Below are positions 33,423 to 46,234 of a DNA stretch of 64,000 bases, piece by piece (within the stretch, counting starts at the first letter, position 1; the number at the start of each line of letters is the position of its first letter). This DNA is from Lytechinus variegatus (taxonomy: Eukaryota; Echinodermata; Echinoidea; Temnopleuroida; Toxopneustidae): assembly GCF_018143015.1 (NCBI RefSeq), contig NC_054753.1, forward strand, positions 27,917,462-27,981,461, read 5' to 3'. The notes beneath the pieces are model-generated. The model saw only the letters and a program-made list of their open reading frames with translations. It was not told the origin of the DNA and did not search any database. The translations under genes and the position numbers were made by a program.

Positions 33423-34674
33423 AGGTCAAGTCCACCTCAGAAAAAATGTTGATTTGAATCAATAGAGAAAAATCAGACAAGCACAATGCTGAAGATTTCA
33501 TCAAAATCGGATGTAAAATGAGAAAGTTATGACATTTCAAAGTTTCGCTTATTTTTAACAAAAAAGTTATATGAACGAGCCAGTTACATCCAAATGAGAG
33601 AGTTGATGATTTCACTCACTCACTATTTCTTTTGTTTTTTATTGTTTGAATTATACAATATTTCAATTTTTACGAATTTGACGATTAGACCTCCTTGTGT
33701 GAAGCACAAAATGTTAAAATAATGGAATTCCACGTGTTCAGGGAGGAATGAAACTTCATTTCGCATGACAATGACGAGAAAATAAAAATATTTCATATTT
33801 CAAACAATAAAAAACAAAAGAAATAGTGAGTGAATGACATCGTCGACTCTCTCATTTAAATGTAGCTGGCTCGTTCATATAACTGTTTTTGTGAAATAAA
33901 TTGAATTGAATTGAATTGAAGGTTTTATTATCATTTCATCGCAGCCAGTGGCTGACTTGAGAAAGATTTACAAAGTAAAAACATAATATATAAACATAAA
34001 TAGTGAAATATTTGATATAAATCATAACCGCAACAACATTGAAAATAAACGAATATTTTTTGAAAGAAATGTCCAATAACCAATTAATATTCCAGTAAAA
34101 TTTTGAGACATAATAATCCAATGCGTATGAATATAGTTTCACTTGAAGTTAAAATTGTTGGTATAAAGAATAGTGTATTAAGAAATAAATTGCAAAAAAT
34201 TGAGTATCGTGTAGAAAGTTATGGAAAAATTGCAAAAATAAAGGTTTCACGGAGTGCATAATTGAGTGGCCTTGTATTCTCGAAAAACTCTAGTAATTTA
34301 ACATAATTAGATGAATTCAAACATATATGAAAATAATGCATCAACAATTTAAAAACTTTAAAAACTCAAATGTACATCCAAATTTATGAAAGAAGTTTAT
34401 ATTAAGAAAAATTTAAGCTTGATTGGGATACATGGTGAAGATTCATTATAAACTCGAAATTACCTCGAAATTAAAGCGGATGGATATAAATTTAGAAATC
34501 GGTTGTACATTTTATTTTCATATCAAAATAAGAATATTTACATTACAAAGCGAAACTTTGAAATGTCATAACTTTCTTATTTTACATCCGATTTTGATGA
34601 AATTTTCAGTGTTATGCTTGTTGAATTTTTCTCTTTTTATTCAAATCAAGTTTTTGTTAGGGTGGACTTGTCCT
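33423..34674. mobile_element. TTAA-type hairpin element split by an insertion (unit 2)
   Basis: The left portion 33423-33898 starts with aggtcaagtccacc after ttaa (33419-33422). The right portion 34549-34674 ends in ggtggacttgtcct followed by ttta. Between them about 650 bp (33899-34548) interrupt the right arm. The empty site in unit 1 (about 21944) reads ctggatttagtatg. It is the same family as 2852-3461, at a different site. Confidence 0.75.
33899..34548 (-). mobile_element. probable LINE 3' end inserted in the hairpin element
   Basis: It starts on the plus strand with a ttgaattgaattgaa run followed by ggttttattatcatttc, i.e. a minus-strand 3' tail. The rest is AT-rich with no conserved protein motif. 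It belongs to a different family from the 33052-33270 fragment. The 5' limit is inferred from where the host hairpin resumes. Confidence 0.45.
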
Positions 34675-36197
34675 TTTAGTATGAATACATTTACTTTAGT
34701 TTTAAATCTTGAGGGATTTCAATTTGAATCCGTTGTGATTTAAAAATAAATTTGTAGGAATGGTCTCGAACTACAGTTCGTCTGGATTTATTTCAAATCC
34801 CTGCAATGTAGAGTGAAGGTTTGATGATTTTCTTGTTACGTAAATGCACAAGACTTGCTTGATGGAGTTTGTAGCTGTATAGTGTAATTATTAAGTATAT
34901 TTAGCTTATCATCATACTTACGTAAGGATCAAAATGAAAATACGACACCTCGGCTTTCATGATCTATCCTTTCAAGGTATTTTATACTTTGAATCTTATA
35001 TGTTTTGTATTAATAATGCCTTATACGAATGAAATCAATCAATCAATATGATACATGTAAAATAGACTGGTTTATATATCATTGAATATATCATATGATA
35101 TTACGAAGTATGTAACCATCGCAGATGCATGAATGTTATTTTTGTGTTTCCTGTAAATTATGTTCGGTGTGTATATGTCTTGATTTTACACATTTACACG
35201 TCCTTTTCTATTGATTTTACGATTGGTTTGTTATTGTGGTACTCAAGATATATATATTTGATGAAGGGTGTAGCTGTACTTTTGTGTTCTTAAGTCAGTT
35301 TTGCTCGTCATCATTTACTTAGGTAAGGACCTTAAAGGGGAATCCAACCCAAATAAAAAATTGTTTTTATAAGGAAAATAAAAATCAGACAAGTTGATAG
35401 GTGAAAGTTTGAACAATATTGGACAAACAACAAGAAAGTTATGAATTTTAAAAGTAGTAAATATTGGTAATCACTATACCCATGGAGACTTCAAATTGGC
35501 CGCATATGGGATGTCATAGTGATGTAAGGCAAGGACTATTCCTCCATGTACTCCAATACATATTTTGACTAAAATGTCATTTTTCCTAAAAGTTTTATTT
35601 CAAATTATATTTTGCTTTCATGAGGACATAAAACAATATACTACCTGGGTTATATTTAGATTACTGCCCCAGGGGAATGGGTACTTTGGAGAAAACCACA
35701 AATCCCTGATAATAAAGTACATGGCCTATGAGAAAGTTGTCCTTGCCCCTTGTCATAATTTACCTACTGAGTTGCCAATTTGAAATCTACATAGTATTAG
35801 TGATCTCAATTTTAAAGCAGCTATAACTTTCTTATTTCTTGTCCAATTTCTTTCAAACTTTCACCATTCTGTTTAATTTATTTTTCTCCTTCCCGACACA
35901 ACATTCTATGGCCAAGGCTGGATTCCCCTTTAAGCCATATCGAGTTTCATGAGCTATCATGTTAAGGTTATTTTACCCTTTAAATCTTACACTTATATTT
36001 GTCGTGTTTTTCCTGTGAATAGAATCACTCAATCAATCACTCAATCTGATAAAATATACTTTTATACATAAACATACAACACTAATTTCATTGTAACACA
36101 TACCACCATATCATATAAAACTACGAGCTATAGAACTATATATAACCAACGCCCTATTAATAATATATTGTCTATTAAGTACATGTATATATGTGAA
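34675..36197. repeat. Y2/X3 junction: diverged tandem repeats
   Basis: Same order of landmark boxes as 21698-23880, with the ttcatga-ctatc box at about 34957 and 35946. After removing the TTAA element at 35336-35928 the spacing is about 400 bp. It ends with tatgtgaa (36190-36197), the target site of the next hAT-like element. No gene. Confidence 0.55.
35336..35928. mobile_element. TTAA-flanked hairpin element, aggggaatcca family
   Basis: 593 bp between TTAA at 35332-35335 and 35929-35932. Ends are aggggaatcca and tggattcccct. The matching place in unit 3 (about 55165-55175) has no insertion. Its subterminal region (35395-35455) resembles that of the other TTAA families here. No transposase. 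Confidence 0.8.
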
Positions 36198-37641
36198 CAG
36201 TGGCGTACCGTGGGTCACGGCATTGGGGGGCACCAGCAAAACTTTCGAGTCACTTAGGGAACGCGCGAAGCGCGCTCAGTTGTCAGGTTATTGATCTATT
36301 TGAGACATCTTAAGGACATGCAGTGCCATTAAACGGATATGTATCTCACTGGTTGAAAATAATGCGAGCGTGAAGCGCGAGCAGACAATTTTGATATTGA
36401 GACCTAAAAAGGGACATTATAAGCATTTTTTTGTAATCATGATACATACCTGTCTCGCTAAACAAAAAAATGCGAGCGCGAAGCGCGAGCTGAAATTTTT
36501 GTATATATTGACCCCAAACAGGGACATTTTAGGGACTTTATTTTAGGAATCCAATAAGAGTATGCATATCTTAGCATAGTCATCTAAGTGCCATCCTTTG
36601 CTGATTTTGTTAGAATTACATCTAAACGCATTAAGCACTTTTTTTGTAGTAATTATAATCATGATAATCATACGCATCTCACTAATCAAATACTGCGAGA
36701 GCGAAGCGCGAGCTGAAAATTTAGGAAATTCAGACCTGAAGAGGGGCATTATAAGGCTTGTTTCTAGGAATTTACTTAGACCGTACGTATTTCACTAACC
36801 AAATAATGCGAGTGCGAAGCGCCAGCTGAATTTTTTGTATATATTGACCCCAAACCTGGATATTTTAAGGACTATTTTTTTAGGAATCCAGAGTATCTCA
36901 CCATAGTCATCTAGTGCGAGTGCCAAGCACTTTCTGATTTTGTAAGAATTACATCTAAACACATGAAGCACATTTTGTTGTCATAGTCATACGCATCTCA
37001 CGAATCAAACACTGCGAGCGCGAAGCGGGACATTCTAATGCTTGTTTGCAGAAATTCACTAAGACCGTACGAATTTCACTAACCAAATGATGCGAGCAGC
37101 GAACAGAAATTTTTTGATATTGAGATCAGAAAAATTGATATTTTAAGGATTGATTTTAGGAATTCATGAAGAGCAGACATCTCACCAAACAACTAATGTG
37201 AACGTTAGCACGGACAGGAAATATTTTGTATGAACACCTTCAAATAGGACAATCACTTTAAGTGGTCATGAAAAAGAAGCAATTGTCACTGCATGAAACA
37301 ATAATAACTCGAATTGCGAGGAAATATATTTGGTGTATATTGATTTGAAAAGGGAGGTTTTAGTATAAGAGGATTAACGGATTATATATCTCGTTAAACA
37401 GTCTATGCTTTCACCAAGATCAATAAAGGCTCTGAGCAAATAATGTTTTATAAAGTTAAGAAAAAACTTCTTATGCAACATAGCATAACTTAATATAATA
37501 TAACATTTTAATGAACAATAATTAATCCTATCCCCACTACGTTTCTCTCCCTTTCTCCCTCTTTTTCTCCTTTTCCCGTTTTTTTTGCCAGCCGATGGGG
37601 GGGACACGTGCCCTCCATGCCCCCCCGTAGTTACGCCACTG
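36198..37641. mobile_element. hAT-like element B, complete copy (unit 3)
   Basis: 1444 bp, with ends cagtggcgta and tagttacgccactg and an exact 8-bp duplication tatgtgaa (36190-36197, 37642-37649). It carries internal units with gcgagcgcgaagcgcgagc-type boxes. It lies exactly at the Y2/X3 junction. Because unit 1 shows the same right flank, it was present before units 1 and 3 separated. Unit 4 has no element at the matching place (about 56325). Confidence 0.9.
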
Positions 37642-37690
37642 TATGTGAATAATTTGAGACACTTTACATGTCTTTGTCTCCTTTCTATAA

Positions 37691-37898
37691 GTTTTTTACG
37701 ATTTTCCTGTTACCTTAGCTAGTGCTTAATATTTGTTTGACGTAGTTAGTACCTTAGCTAGTGCTTAATATTTGTTTGACGTAGTTAGTAGCTGCAGCTA
37801 CTAACTACGTTAAACAAATATTAAGCACTAGCTAAGGTACTAACTACGTCAAGCAAATATTAAGCACTAGCTAAGGTAACAGGAAAATCGTAAAAAAC
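37691..37898. repeat. near-perfect 208-bp palindrome
   Basis: Two 104-base arms meet at agctgcagct (37790-37799). Each arm holds two copies of a ~39-bp segment containing ccttagctagtgcttaatat. Only isolated mismatches are seen between arms. Unit 1 has lost, or never gained, one segment of the left arm. Confidence 0.9.
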
Positions 37899-38377
37899 TT
37901 GTATTTGTGTGTTCCATTCAGATTTTTTTTTGGGGGAGGGGGTTGGCTTGTTTTCGGTTACTTAGGGAAGATTCCATTTAAATTAAGTCATATCAGCTTT
38001 CAAGACCTATCCTTTCAAAGTATTTTTGTACTCTATATCTTATTTAATTTGTTATGCATGGCGAATAGAATTCATTTAGCCGATCAATCTATTAAGATAA
38101 ATTGATGTAATTAAACATGCTATCATAATTTCATTTTAGCTCATATCCATTATACATGTTATGTTCATCATATGAAATTAATATGAACAAATGATGTAAG
38201 AAACGTGGATCGTAATTTTGATTGTTATTTTCAGAATATTTTTCTGTAAATATTATATAATTTGTTGAATTATGCTTTGATTTCACATATTTTACACGTC
38301 TTTTTTTCCATAGGTTTTTCTGGTTGTCTTGTTATTTTGGTGCTCAAGATTTGTTATACGTATTTTGTACCTGTCTT

Positions 38378-38510
38378 GGGGCCCGTAACACAAAGCTTAG
38401 CAATCATCATACAACACGTTTTTTACGATTGATTGCATTGACTACAATGTACAATTGATCTTGAAAATCAAGCTTACGATTAATCGCTTAACCTTTGTGT
38501 TACAAGACCC
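38378..38510. mobile_element. short hairpin element, ggggcccgtaacacaaag family
   Basis: Unit 3 counterpart of 1569-1701 at the same place in the X block. Confidence 0.65.
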
Positions 38511-39660
38511 TGTTGAGTTTTATAAATATATTTCGTGTGACATCAAGTAACATAGTTTACATCCCATTTGAATTTAAGCTATATATCGGCTAATATGTGA
38601 TAATATGTCCAGTTACTTTTATACTCTAAATTTTATACTTCTATGTCTTATGTTATGCCTAGCGAATATAATCAACCAATCAATCAGATGAAATAAACTA
38701 GTGTATAAACAAACTAACGTTGAAAAAGTCTTTCCTTTTTTTGTTGAAGTTGTGATTACGAAAGAACTGTCAACCAAAATACTTTATCGAGGATTCGGGA
38801 TATATCCCCCCCAAATATTTCAAGTGGGGGGGTGGCCTGTATTATCACCCCCAATAATTTAGGGAAGAAAAATTATAATAATGATAAAAAAATGAAAAGT
38901 TTGATCATGATGATTATAGTGATGATTATGATATGCCATCAATCATTTTGTTTCCCTCGCAATTTGTGTATGTTGGCGTTAAATAAAAACATTCTTTTTC
39001 CAGGAATTTTAAACAGATGGGTGGAGGTTCAAGATGAAAAAGAATGAAATGTTTATGCACATGATATTTTTTTAACACATGACATAAAAGGACCCCGACG
39101 TAAAACAACTTTTGTTGATAGGGTGTTCCATCCCACCAGTGGTGAATAAATTGATTTTAATAAATCAATAAATTCAAAAGGGTGGAAAAATAATCGGGAG
39201 TAAAAGGGTGGCAAGATAAACGGGGAAAACCCCATGTATTGGACGTAAATCCCAGAGGGGTAGATCTTCAACACCCAAATACCTTGACTTGAACGATAAG
39301 TTTTGGTCAATAATATCTTACATTAGAGCATTGATGTCCTCATTACCTATCTATGTGGAAATGAGGTGCCTATAGTCATGAAAGAGTGAGCTCATATCAA
39401 ACATGTCAAATGCAAAAATTTCACTTTAAAAAGTCATTATGGTCGCTTGGTGATCAGTAGCTCATATGTATGGTGCTTTTGTTGTATGTGGTTGGATGTA
39501 ATTAATATTAAACATTTTATCATGTGACCCCATCGGATACCTCTAATGAAAATATTGAGGTTCAGTGAGCTCAATATAATATGATCATATTTTTACAATT
39601 TTTTAATAAGTGAAATCAATTAATGGTTTCAGAGATAATAATCATGCATTTCTCTATTAA

Positions 39661-40270
39661 AGGTCAAGTCCACCTCAGAAAAATGCTGCTTTAAATCAAT
39701 AGAGAAAAATCAGACAAGCACAATGCTGAAAATTTCATCAAAATCGGATGTAAAATAAGGAAGTTATGATATTTCAAAGTTTCGTTTATTTTCAACAAAA
39801 TAGTTATATGAACGAGCCAGTTGCATCCAAATGAGAGAGTCGATGATGTCACTCACCTCACTCACTATTTCTTTTGTTTTTTATTGTTTGAATTAAACAA
39901 TATTTCAATTTTTATGAATTTGATGGTTAGGACCTCATTGCCTGAAGCACAAAATGTTAAAATAATGAAATTCCACGTGTTCAGGGAGGAATGAAACTTC
40001 ATTTCACATGACAATGACGAGAAAATAAAAAAATATTTCATATTTCGTATAATGAAATACAAAAGAAATAGTGAGTGAGTGATGTCATCAACTCTCTCAT
40101 TTGGATGTAACTGGCTCGTTCATACAAATAATTTATTGAAAATAAGCAAAACTTTAAAATGCCATAACTTTCTTATTTTACATCCGATTTTGATGAAATT
40201 TTCAGTGTTATGCTTGTTAAATTTTTCTCTTTTTATTCAAATCAAGTATTTGTTGGGGTGGACTTGTCCT
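39661..40270. mobile_element. TTAA-flanked long-hairpin element (unit 3)
   Basis: Counterpart of 2852-3461 with the same TTAA flanks and ends. It differs by only one or two bases, for example t for c at about 39847. Confidence 0.8.
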
Positions 40271-40274
40271 TTAA

Positions 40275-41060
40275 GCGTATCTTCGGACATGAACATCTGA
40301 TTTTTTTCCATGTTATTCTTGTTATTGTTATGGACTTGAATAACTAAGCTTGATTAATTTTTTTTATTTTGGCAAAAAGAAATCTGTTTTGAGTTTGGAA
40401 AGGGATGACAGTTTTGCATATGAGCACACTCATGTGGTACGTAAATTTCATTTTAACACATAATAGCTTATATTACACTGATGGTTCAAGAAAATGTTGG
40501 AGAAATATCATAACATGACAGTTGAGCTTTGATTGTTTTTATGTTTGCTTTCGTTTCATGCACTTACAAAGCATTTAAAACATGTTAAAATCCAGGGTTA
40601 AAATCGTCTAAGGAATGACGGTAAGCCCGATGGCGCACGAGAATCCGCACAGTTTGTAATTTGTGCTAGTCTTAATTTGTCCGAATCTGCATTTTATCAT
40701 CATGCATTAAGAAGAAAAAAGATATTGCCAGTCGGGTTAGATTTAAGAGAGAAGTTGTATACATCATGCTCGATAAACAGATCACTTTGTACATGGTCCA
40801 GACAATTTTTGTCATGTTTTCTTTCGTATGAGTTTAGATAGGCTTTCTTGTAACACAAATTGAATTTTCAAAAAAATTATATAAGTACAGTACACTGCAA
40901 CAATGAAGGAATTTCCTAGAACACCATGCATATCAAGCACTCCCAAATGTCCTAACTTGTGATTTTAGTGGGGGTAATGTTGAAAGATCCCCATCCACAA
41001 GAGCATTTGTGTCAATCATCCCCCCCACCAAGAATACCGATCGACACCCATGGATACTAA
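40275..41060. other. no recognisable gene or element
   Basis: Counterpart of 3466-4251. The last four bases, ctaa, form the target duplication of the LTR element. Confidence 0.45.
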
Positions 41061-41545
41061 TGTAATGTATTGATTGTATGAATCTCTACATATACACAGA
41101 CTAGACTTCATAATGTATATGCCCCCTTCTCAGAACCATCCTTTTCAACCGCCTTCTCAGAACCCTTATTCATTAATTTAATCCAAGCCATTAAAACCCT
41201 TATTGTTCATAGTCAAACAAACTCCAATCAGAGAACAAAGAACTGCCTTCCCCTTCCCAATAATTAAACCCCCTTTAGTCCTATATCCAAACCCTTGGAT
41301 TATAATTTGTGTAGAAGCTTTAATACATGTATATATTGAGTGTACACCCAAGGGTTGAGGTTATAGAAGTTAAGATCATCACAGAGTTAAGATCTACATC
41401 ATCGTACGTTGTGATATGCCTTTCAACTCTACATATATTGCTGAAGATTGATGATTAATAAAGTTTCTTGATTGAAATGTACATCGAACGTTCCTGCGTG
41501 GTTATTGATGCTCCCAACTAAGATGTAAACGATCCCAACACAACA
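41061..41545 (+). repeat. 5' LTR (unit 3)
   Basis: Starts tgtaatgtattg and ends caacacaaca. It shares the five or more diagnostic bases of the unit 1 5' LTR that differ from both 3' LTRs. Confidence 0.85.
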
Positions 41546-42198
41546 TGGCGGAGAACCCGGCTTTTACTCGTTAGAGCAATAGAGGACTGACACTTATTTA
41601 CCTTTGAAGTAGATGACAAAAGCCTATAGAGTTGTGTGTTAAGGACTTATCATCTTATCGCGTATATTTTCAACGAAATCTAAGAACTTAATAATGAAAT
41701 AGGAGAAAAGACAGACGGCTTTAGAACAGAGTCAAGTGACGAAACCCGTTTTTTATTTATTGAAAAACACTAAATTTTGATCATTGCTCAATGCTTCCAT
41801 AAAAGACTGAGGATTTCTCTAATAAATTGCAATCTCGGAGAAATCGCAGATATATTGAAATAGTTAACCAGCACTAAAATGAACTCGATCGGCTAACGAA
41901 AACTTCTGAACATAATATGTTACTGCAACCATACATGTAAGTACGATGACTCAAAACGGACAGACAGACGGAAGAGCAGATGTACGATACAGACGGATGA
42001 ACAATAGGACAAGGACGTCAATGACAACATAGATGACAACTAGAAGCACGACAAGACGCCATCTTCAACGCCACGACGCCGACCATCACTACAACCATCT
42101 CCAGTCTACGACAACAATATAAGTCAAGAACTACATGGAATGAACGACTGTGACTCTTTCCCTGAATATATTATTAAAACACTGGACATTACATTAAT

Positions 42199-42480
42199 AA
42201 TAATAATATAATAATATAGGGTATTTATATTGCGCACATATCCACCTTGTTAGGTGCTCAAGGCGCTCCTATATTACCCGGCTAAGCTAGGCGTTCATAG
42301 CGCACACAGCTTTTTAAGGAATTACTTCCTACCGGTACCCATTTACCTCACCTGGGTTGAGTGCAGCACACTGTGGATCAGTTTCTTGCTGAAGGAAATT
42401 ACGCCATGGCTGGGATTCGAACCCACGACCCTCTGTTTCAAAGTCCGAAGACTAATCCACTGGGCCACAACGCTCCACAC
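42199..42480 (-). mobile_element. tRNA-derived SINE, unit 3 only
   Basis: On the minus strand the head has gtggcccagtggattag (A box) and gggttcgaatccc (B box). The body includes gtgctgcactcaaccc, and the 3' tail is a run of att units (taataataa on the plus strand). It is inserted in the LTR-element internal region; unit 1 is uninterrupted at about 5397. Related to 15070-15325. Confidence 0.8.
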
Positions 42481-44050
42481 ATTTCTAATACTGTGCTATT
42501 TCTTATACTCTATTTTTATTGTTGTTAGAGGACATCTCCTTCATTTCTGATTGGTAAGTGAAACCATTTTCTTTGTTGTTCCACTTCCGAATGAAAGTGT
42601 GAGAGAGCGACTAAATTTAGTTTTTTTTACATCGTAATTGTATCTTTATGGTTCATAATTTCTCTAATTTGTGATGATAGCATCATCTTTATCCTATACT
42701 GCGTTGACTTCTGTAAGAAAAACATTCCAAATTTGAAAAACACTGACCTTTATAACCATATTCTTAATTACCGGTATGTTATAAAATTGATCGTGATGAA
42801 TATTAAACTACCTTAACTTATGACTTAAGTTGAAACCACTGACATTGATAATTCCAAAGAATATCGAGCCAAATAAGGATTTACCAAATTAATGTAACAT
42901 GATGTTCCATCATTTCTCAAACAATATTGCAGATGTGATGTAATCAAGGTAGATGATAATACAAAGCAAAAATGTTTTACATTTCAATCAAAATCATGAT
43001 GATGCTGTATTTGGTTAACATTAACATGTAAAGCAAAGCATTTTCCAGTGATGAATGATACTGGACTACACATAGGCCTTGTGTGTAAAGAAATGCATTT
43101 TTATTTTGGTTTTTATTATTTTCTTTTAGTATTTCGCCGCTTTGTGTATAGCATGAAATTATCAAGTTTGAATACACTTGAAATAACCATTAAGATATTA
43201 TCAGAGCAAATTAGGAGTGAAACTCATATAGAAGATATGGTGCGTAATCCTATGACATAAATATACTTCGGAATTTGAAGTGAAAATAGAAGCACATTTC
43301 CCTATGATGAGGACGCCCACCGCTCAGATATTGGTTGATTTGTATTATATTGTTGTGGAGTGTATAGAAACTACTTTGGTGACATCACTATTCTCTGAAA
43401 ATTTAAGTGTGAACAAACCCTTAGAAAAACCAATCCCTAAACACAGACAAGCTGTTCCCCAATCCACCTGATACTAGATTGTTCCAATTACATAATAAAG
43501 ATTTGTTATCCATTGCTGAGTTTCCTTGGCTAGTAATAAGAATGTTTGAAACATATAGTACATTTATTGTTATTGATAATTTATTGTTATTCTAGTTTTT
43601 ACAGTTCACTATATTTTTACTTTGTCTTTTAAGTGCAGAAGTCTGCTCAAATTATTATTTTGTTTTTTTAATTTTACGTGCATAAATCTGCACTGGTTTC
43701 TGAGTAAGGTTAGCATTATGTCTATTTCTATCGTTACCACAATTATGGAATGATTTATGTTTATTATTTGATATGAATTCACTGCACATGTATATAGTTG
43801 TGAAGTATTTGTTTGGGAGAGAGAATGAGCGCAAGAGAACACGGAACAATGGTCAATGTTTCACCTATCGTTTTCTTTTCTTTTTTTCTGTCTTTACTCT
43901 ATATTTTATATATTTTCTTTTCTATTTCTTTGTATCGACTTTATAATGTATATAGTTCATTGACCCCCAGGGTATATATTCCTCTGATTTTGCTTACTTT
44001 TTACTTACTTTCCACAAGGAGGGGAGCCTCAATTTTCCAAAGAAAGGGGA

Positions 44051-44535
44051 TGTAATGTAGTGATTGTATGAATCACTACATATACACAGACTAGACTTCA
44101 TAATGTATATGCCCCCTTCTCAGAACCATCATTTTCAACCCCCTTCTCAGAACCCTTATTCATTAATTTAATCCAAGCCATTAAAACCCTTATTGTTCAT
44201 AGTCAAACAAACTCCAATCAGAGAACAAAGAACTGCCTTCCCCTTCCCAATAATTAAACCCCCTTTAGTCCTATATCCAAACCCTTGGATTATAATTTGT
44301 GTAGAAGCTTTAATACATGTATATATTGAGTGTACACCCAAGGGTTGAGGTTAGAGAAGTTAAGATCATCACAGAGTTAAAATCTACATCATCGTACGTT
44401 GTGATATGCCTTTCAACTCTACATATATTGCTGAAGATTGATGATTAATAAAGTTTCTTGATTGAAATGTACATCGAACGTTCCTGCGTGGTTGTTGATG
44501 CTCCCAACTAAGATGTAAACGATCCCAACACAACA
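44051..44535 (+). repeat. 3' LTR (unit 3)
   Basis: Intact LTR. It shows the undisturbed text (gggttgaggttagag at 44342-44356) into which the LINE inserted in unit 1. Confidence 0.85.
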
Positions 44536-44539
44536 CTAA

Positions 44540-45306
44540 CATATATATTTTACATGAAGAATTCCCGATTGAGACACCACCTCGTTATTTGGTTTTTAAA
44601 AAGAAAAAATATATGATAAAAACGTCATAATGCTGGTTACCTCTGCAACATTTTATGATGCAAAATTATTATCAATAATTTTACTATACTGTTTTAATTT
44701 TGACATCAGAATGGGGAATGATTGCGACAATGAAAGTGTGCACCCTTCCGTTTCAATGAGTGTATATTATTGTTTATATACAATTTCAATTTATCAGGAA
44801 CATTGGGTGACTAGTATAACATTATGTAATTTATGGTTAATTCGAATTCTATTTCCTTCTATTTCAAAATGTACATAACAGAACATTTACAATAAGAGAT
44901 AGATGTATATATATGTATACAATAAAACAAAGGAATTTAAATAAACCAGGTCTATATTTACAGATTTGAAAATGCTTCACGTGGAACAGATCTTGTTCAC
45001 ACGGAACACAGCGAAACCCAAAAAACATTGAAATGAAGAAATCATTCAAAATTACATTATAAAAACAAGGGAAAATTTAAATTTTATCAAGCGTATTCTG
45101 GCGTTCGTATAGGGCAATTAATTTTATCTTTTAATACACACTCTTGATATAATAAAAACTGTCATTTTCAAACCAAAACTTATCTCTTGACATCAAGAAA
45201 TTGATTGATATCAATAAATAGAACTGAATGGTAGAGCGGTTTAATTGTATACGAACCTCTATGGCACGTCACGTAATCGGAAATACTGAGCAAATGGCGG
45301 GCAATA
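44540..45306. other. X-block sequence, no gene seen
   Basis: Counterpart of 10968-11741, with about ten scattered differences and small length changes in AT runs. Confidence 0.45.
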
Positions 45307-45313
45307 TAATGTA
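45307..45313. other. probable Tc1/mariner excision footprint
   Basis: Unit 3 reads gggcaata-TA-atg-TA-cagag. Units 2 and 4 read gggcaata-TA-cagag (24718-24731, 59397-59410), and unit 1 has the 821-bp fold-back element at this TA. The extra TA plus three bases is the pattern left when a Tc1/mariner element leaves. Confidence 0.7.
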
Positions 45314-45985
45314 CAGAGTGAGTCAGAAAAATGTTCCACCAGTTTGAAGTCGTCTTGTCTGAAGTTTGAACATTTAATCATTGATTTATTGATATGCTAT
45401 GACAGTTATTCTTCTCACATATTTTGGTACCATATTTGCATGCATGACTGGCTACGAGACAATCTCAAAAAGGTCATAAAATCTCAGTTGCGCTAAATCT
45501 CTTGGTGAAGAATCAAACAAAGTGTAAAAAAAAAGTAACATAATTTATGTGTGAGCAGAAAGACACCTAACCTTCCCTCCACAAACCCACACTAGTGCCG
45601 TCAACAGCTTTTTCCAAAGGGGTGCGTGGGGGGGATAGAGGGAAAAATCCGATGTCAGGCAGTGCTGCTGGTGGCCCTGGGACCATTTTTTAATGAGGGG
45701 TACTGGTTTAAATTTGACAAGGAAAATAAAGGTTTCAGCTTTCACTACTAAATTGAAGGTCATTTGATCAAGTGAAATTTGAAAAAAAAAGTTGTCTAAA
45801 AGGGGATGCGTTCGCACTTTCCGCACCCACCCGCTAGGGACGGCCAAGCACACATACCACCAAACTCACCCCCTACATACACCCATCCACACATAAACAA
45901 CACGTCACCTCTCCCACACATATCAACATCCATACACACACACACTTTTAAAGGTCTGAACGTAATTCAAAATCAGGCAAGCCAT
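45314..45985. other. unit sequence, no gene seen
   Basis: Counterpart of 12567-13244, with a shorter G run (45627-45633). Confidence 0.45.
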
Positions 45986-46234
45986 TTCTGTTTCTGTTTA
46001 TCCCGTATAGGGTATAGGAACTCGACAGGACAGCGTTTTGCTGGCAAACGCCAAACTGGTATATAGCCAAATGCCTAGGACACATTTTACGTCTAGGTTA
46101 ATTAGTAGAAGTGGCTGACGTTATAGACGACAGATATCATTCTCGAGCATTTCTTTCAATGGCAGATTTGGGATTCGAACTCACAACCTTGCGATTATGA
46201 GTCCAATGCTCTAACCACTGGACCACACGACCCA
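45986..46234 (-). mobile_element. tRNA-Met-like SINE (unit 3)
   Basis: Counterpart of 13245-13493 at the same site, so inserted before units 1 and 3 separated. Confidence 0.75.

Larger units (their letters stand above)
37642..39656. repeat. X block of unit 3
   Basis: Counterpart of 872-2847, differing at only a few positions over 2 kb apart from the longer palindrome. It holds the same diverged junction repeats and no gene. Confidence 0.6.
41061..44535 (+). mobile_element. non-autonomous LTR retrotransposon (unit 3)
   Basis: 5' LTR 41061-41545 and 3' LTR 44051-44535, both 485 bp and intact. The primer-site-like TGG is at 41546 and the purine tract ends at 44050, with ctaa on both flanks (41057-41060, 44536-44539). 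It is the same insertion as in unit 1, here without the LINE but with a SINE in the internal region. No retroviral-type proteins are encoded. Confidence 0.85.
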
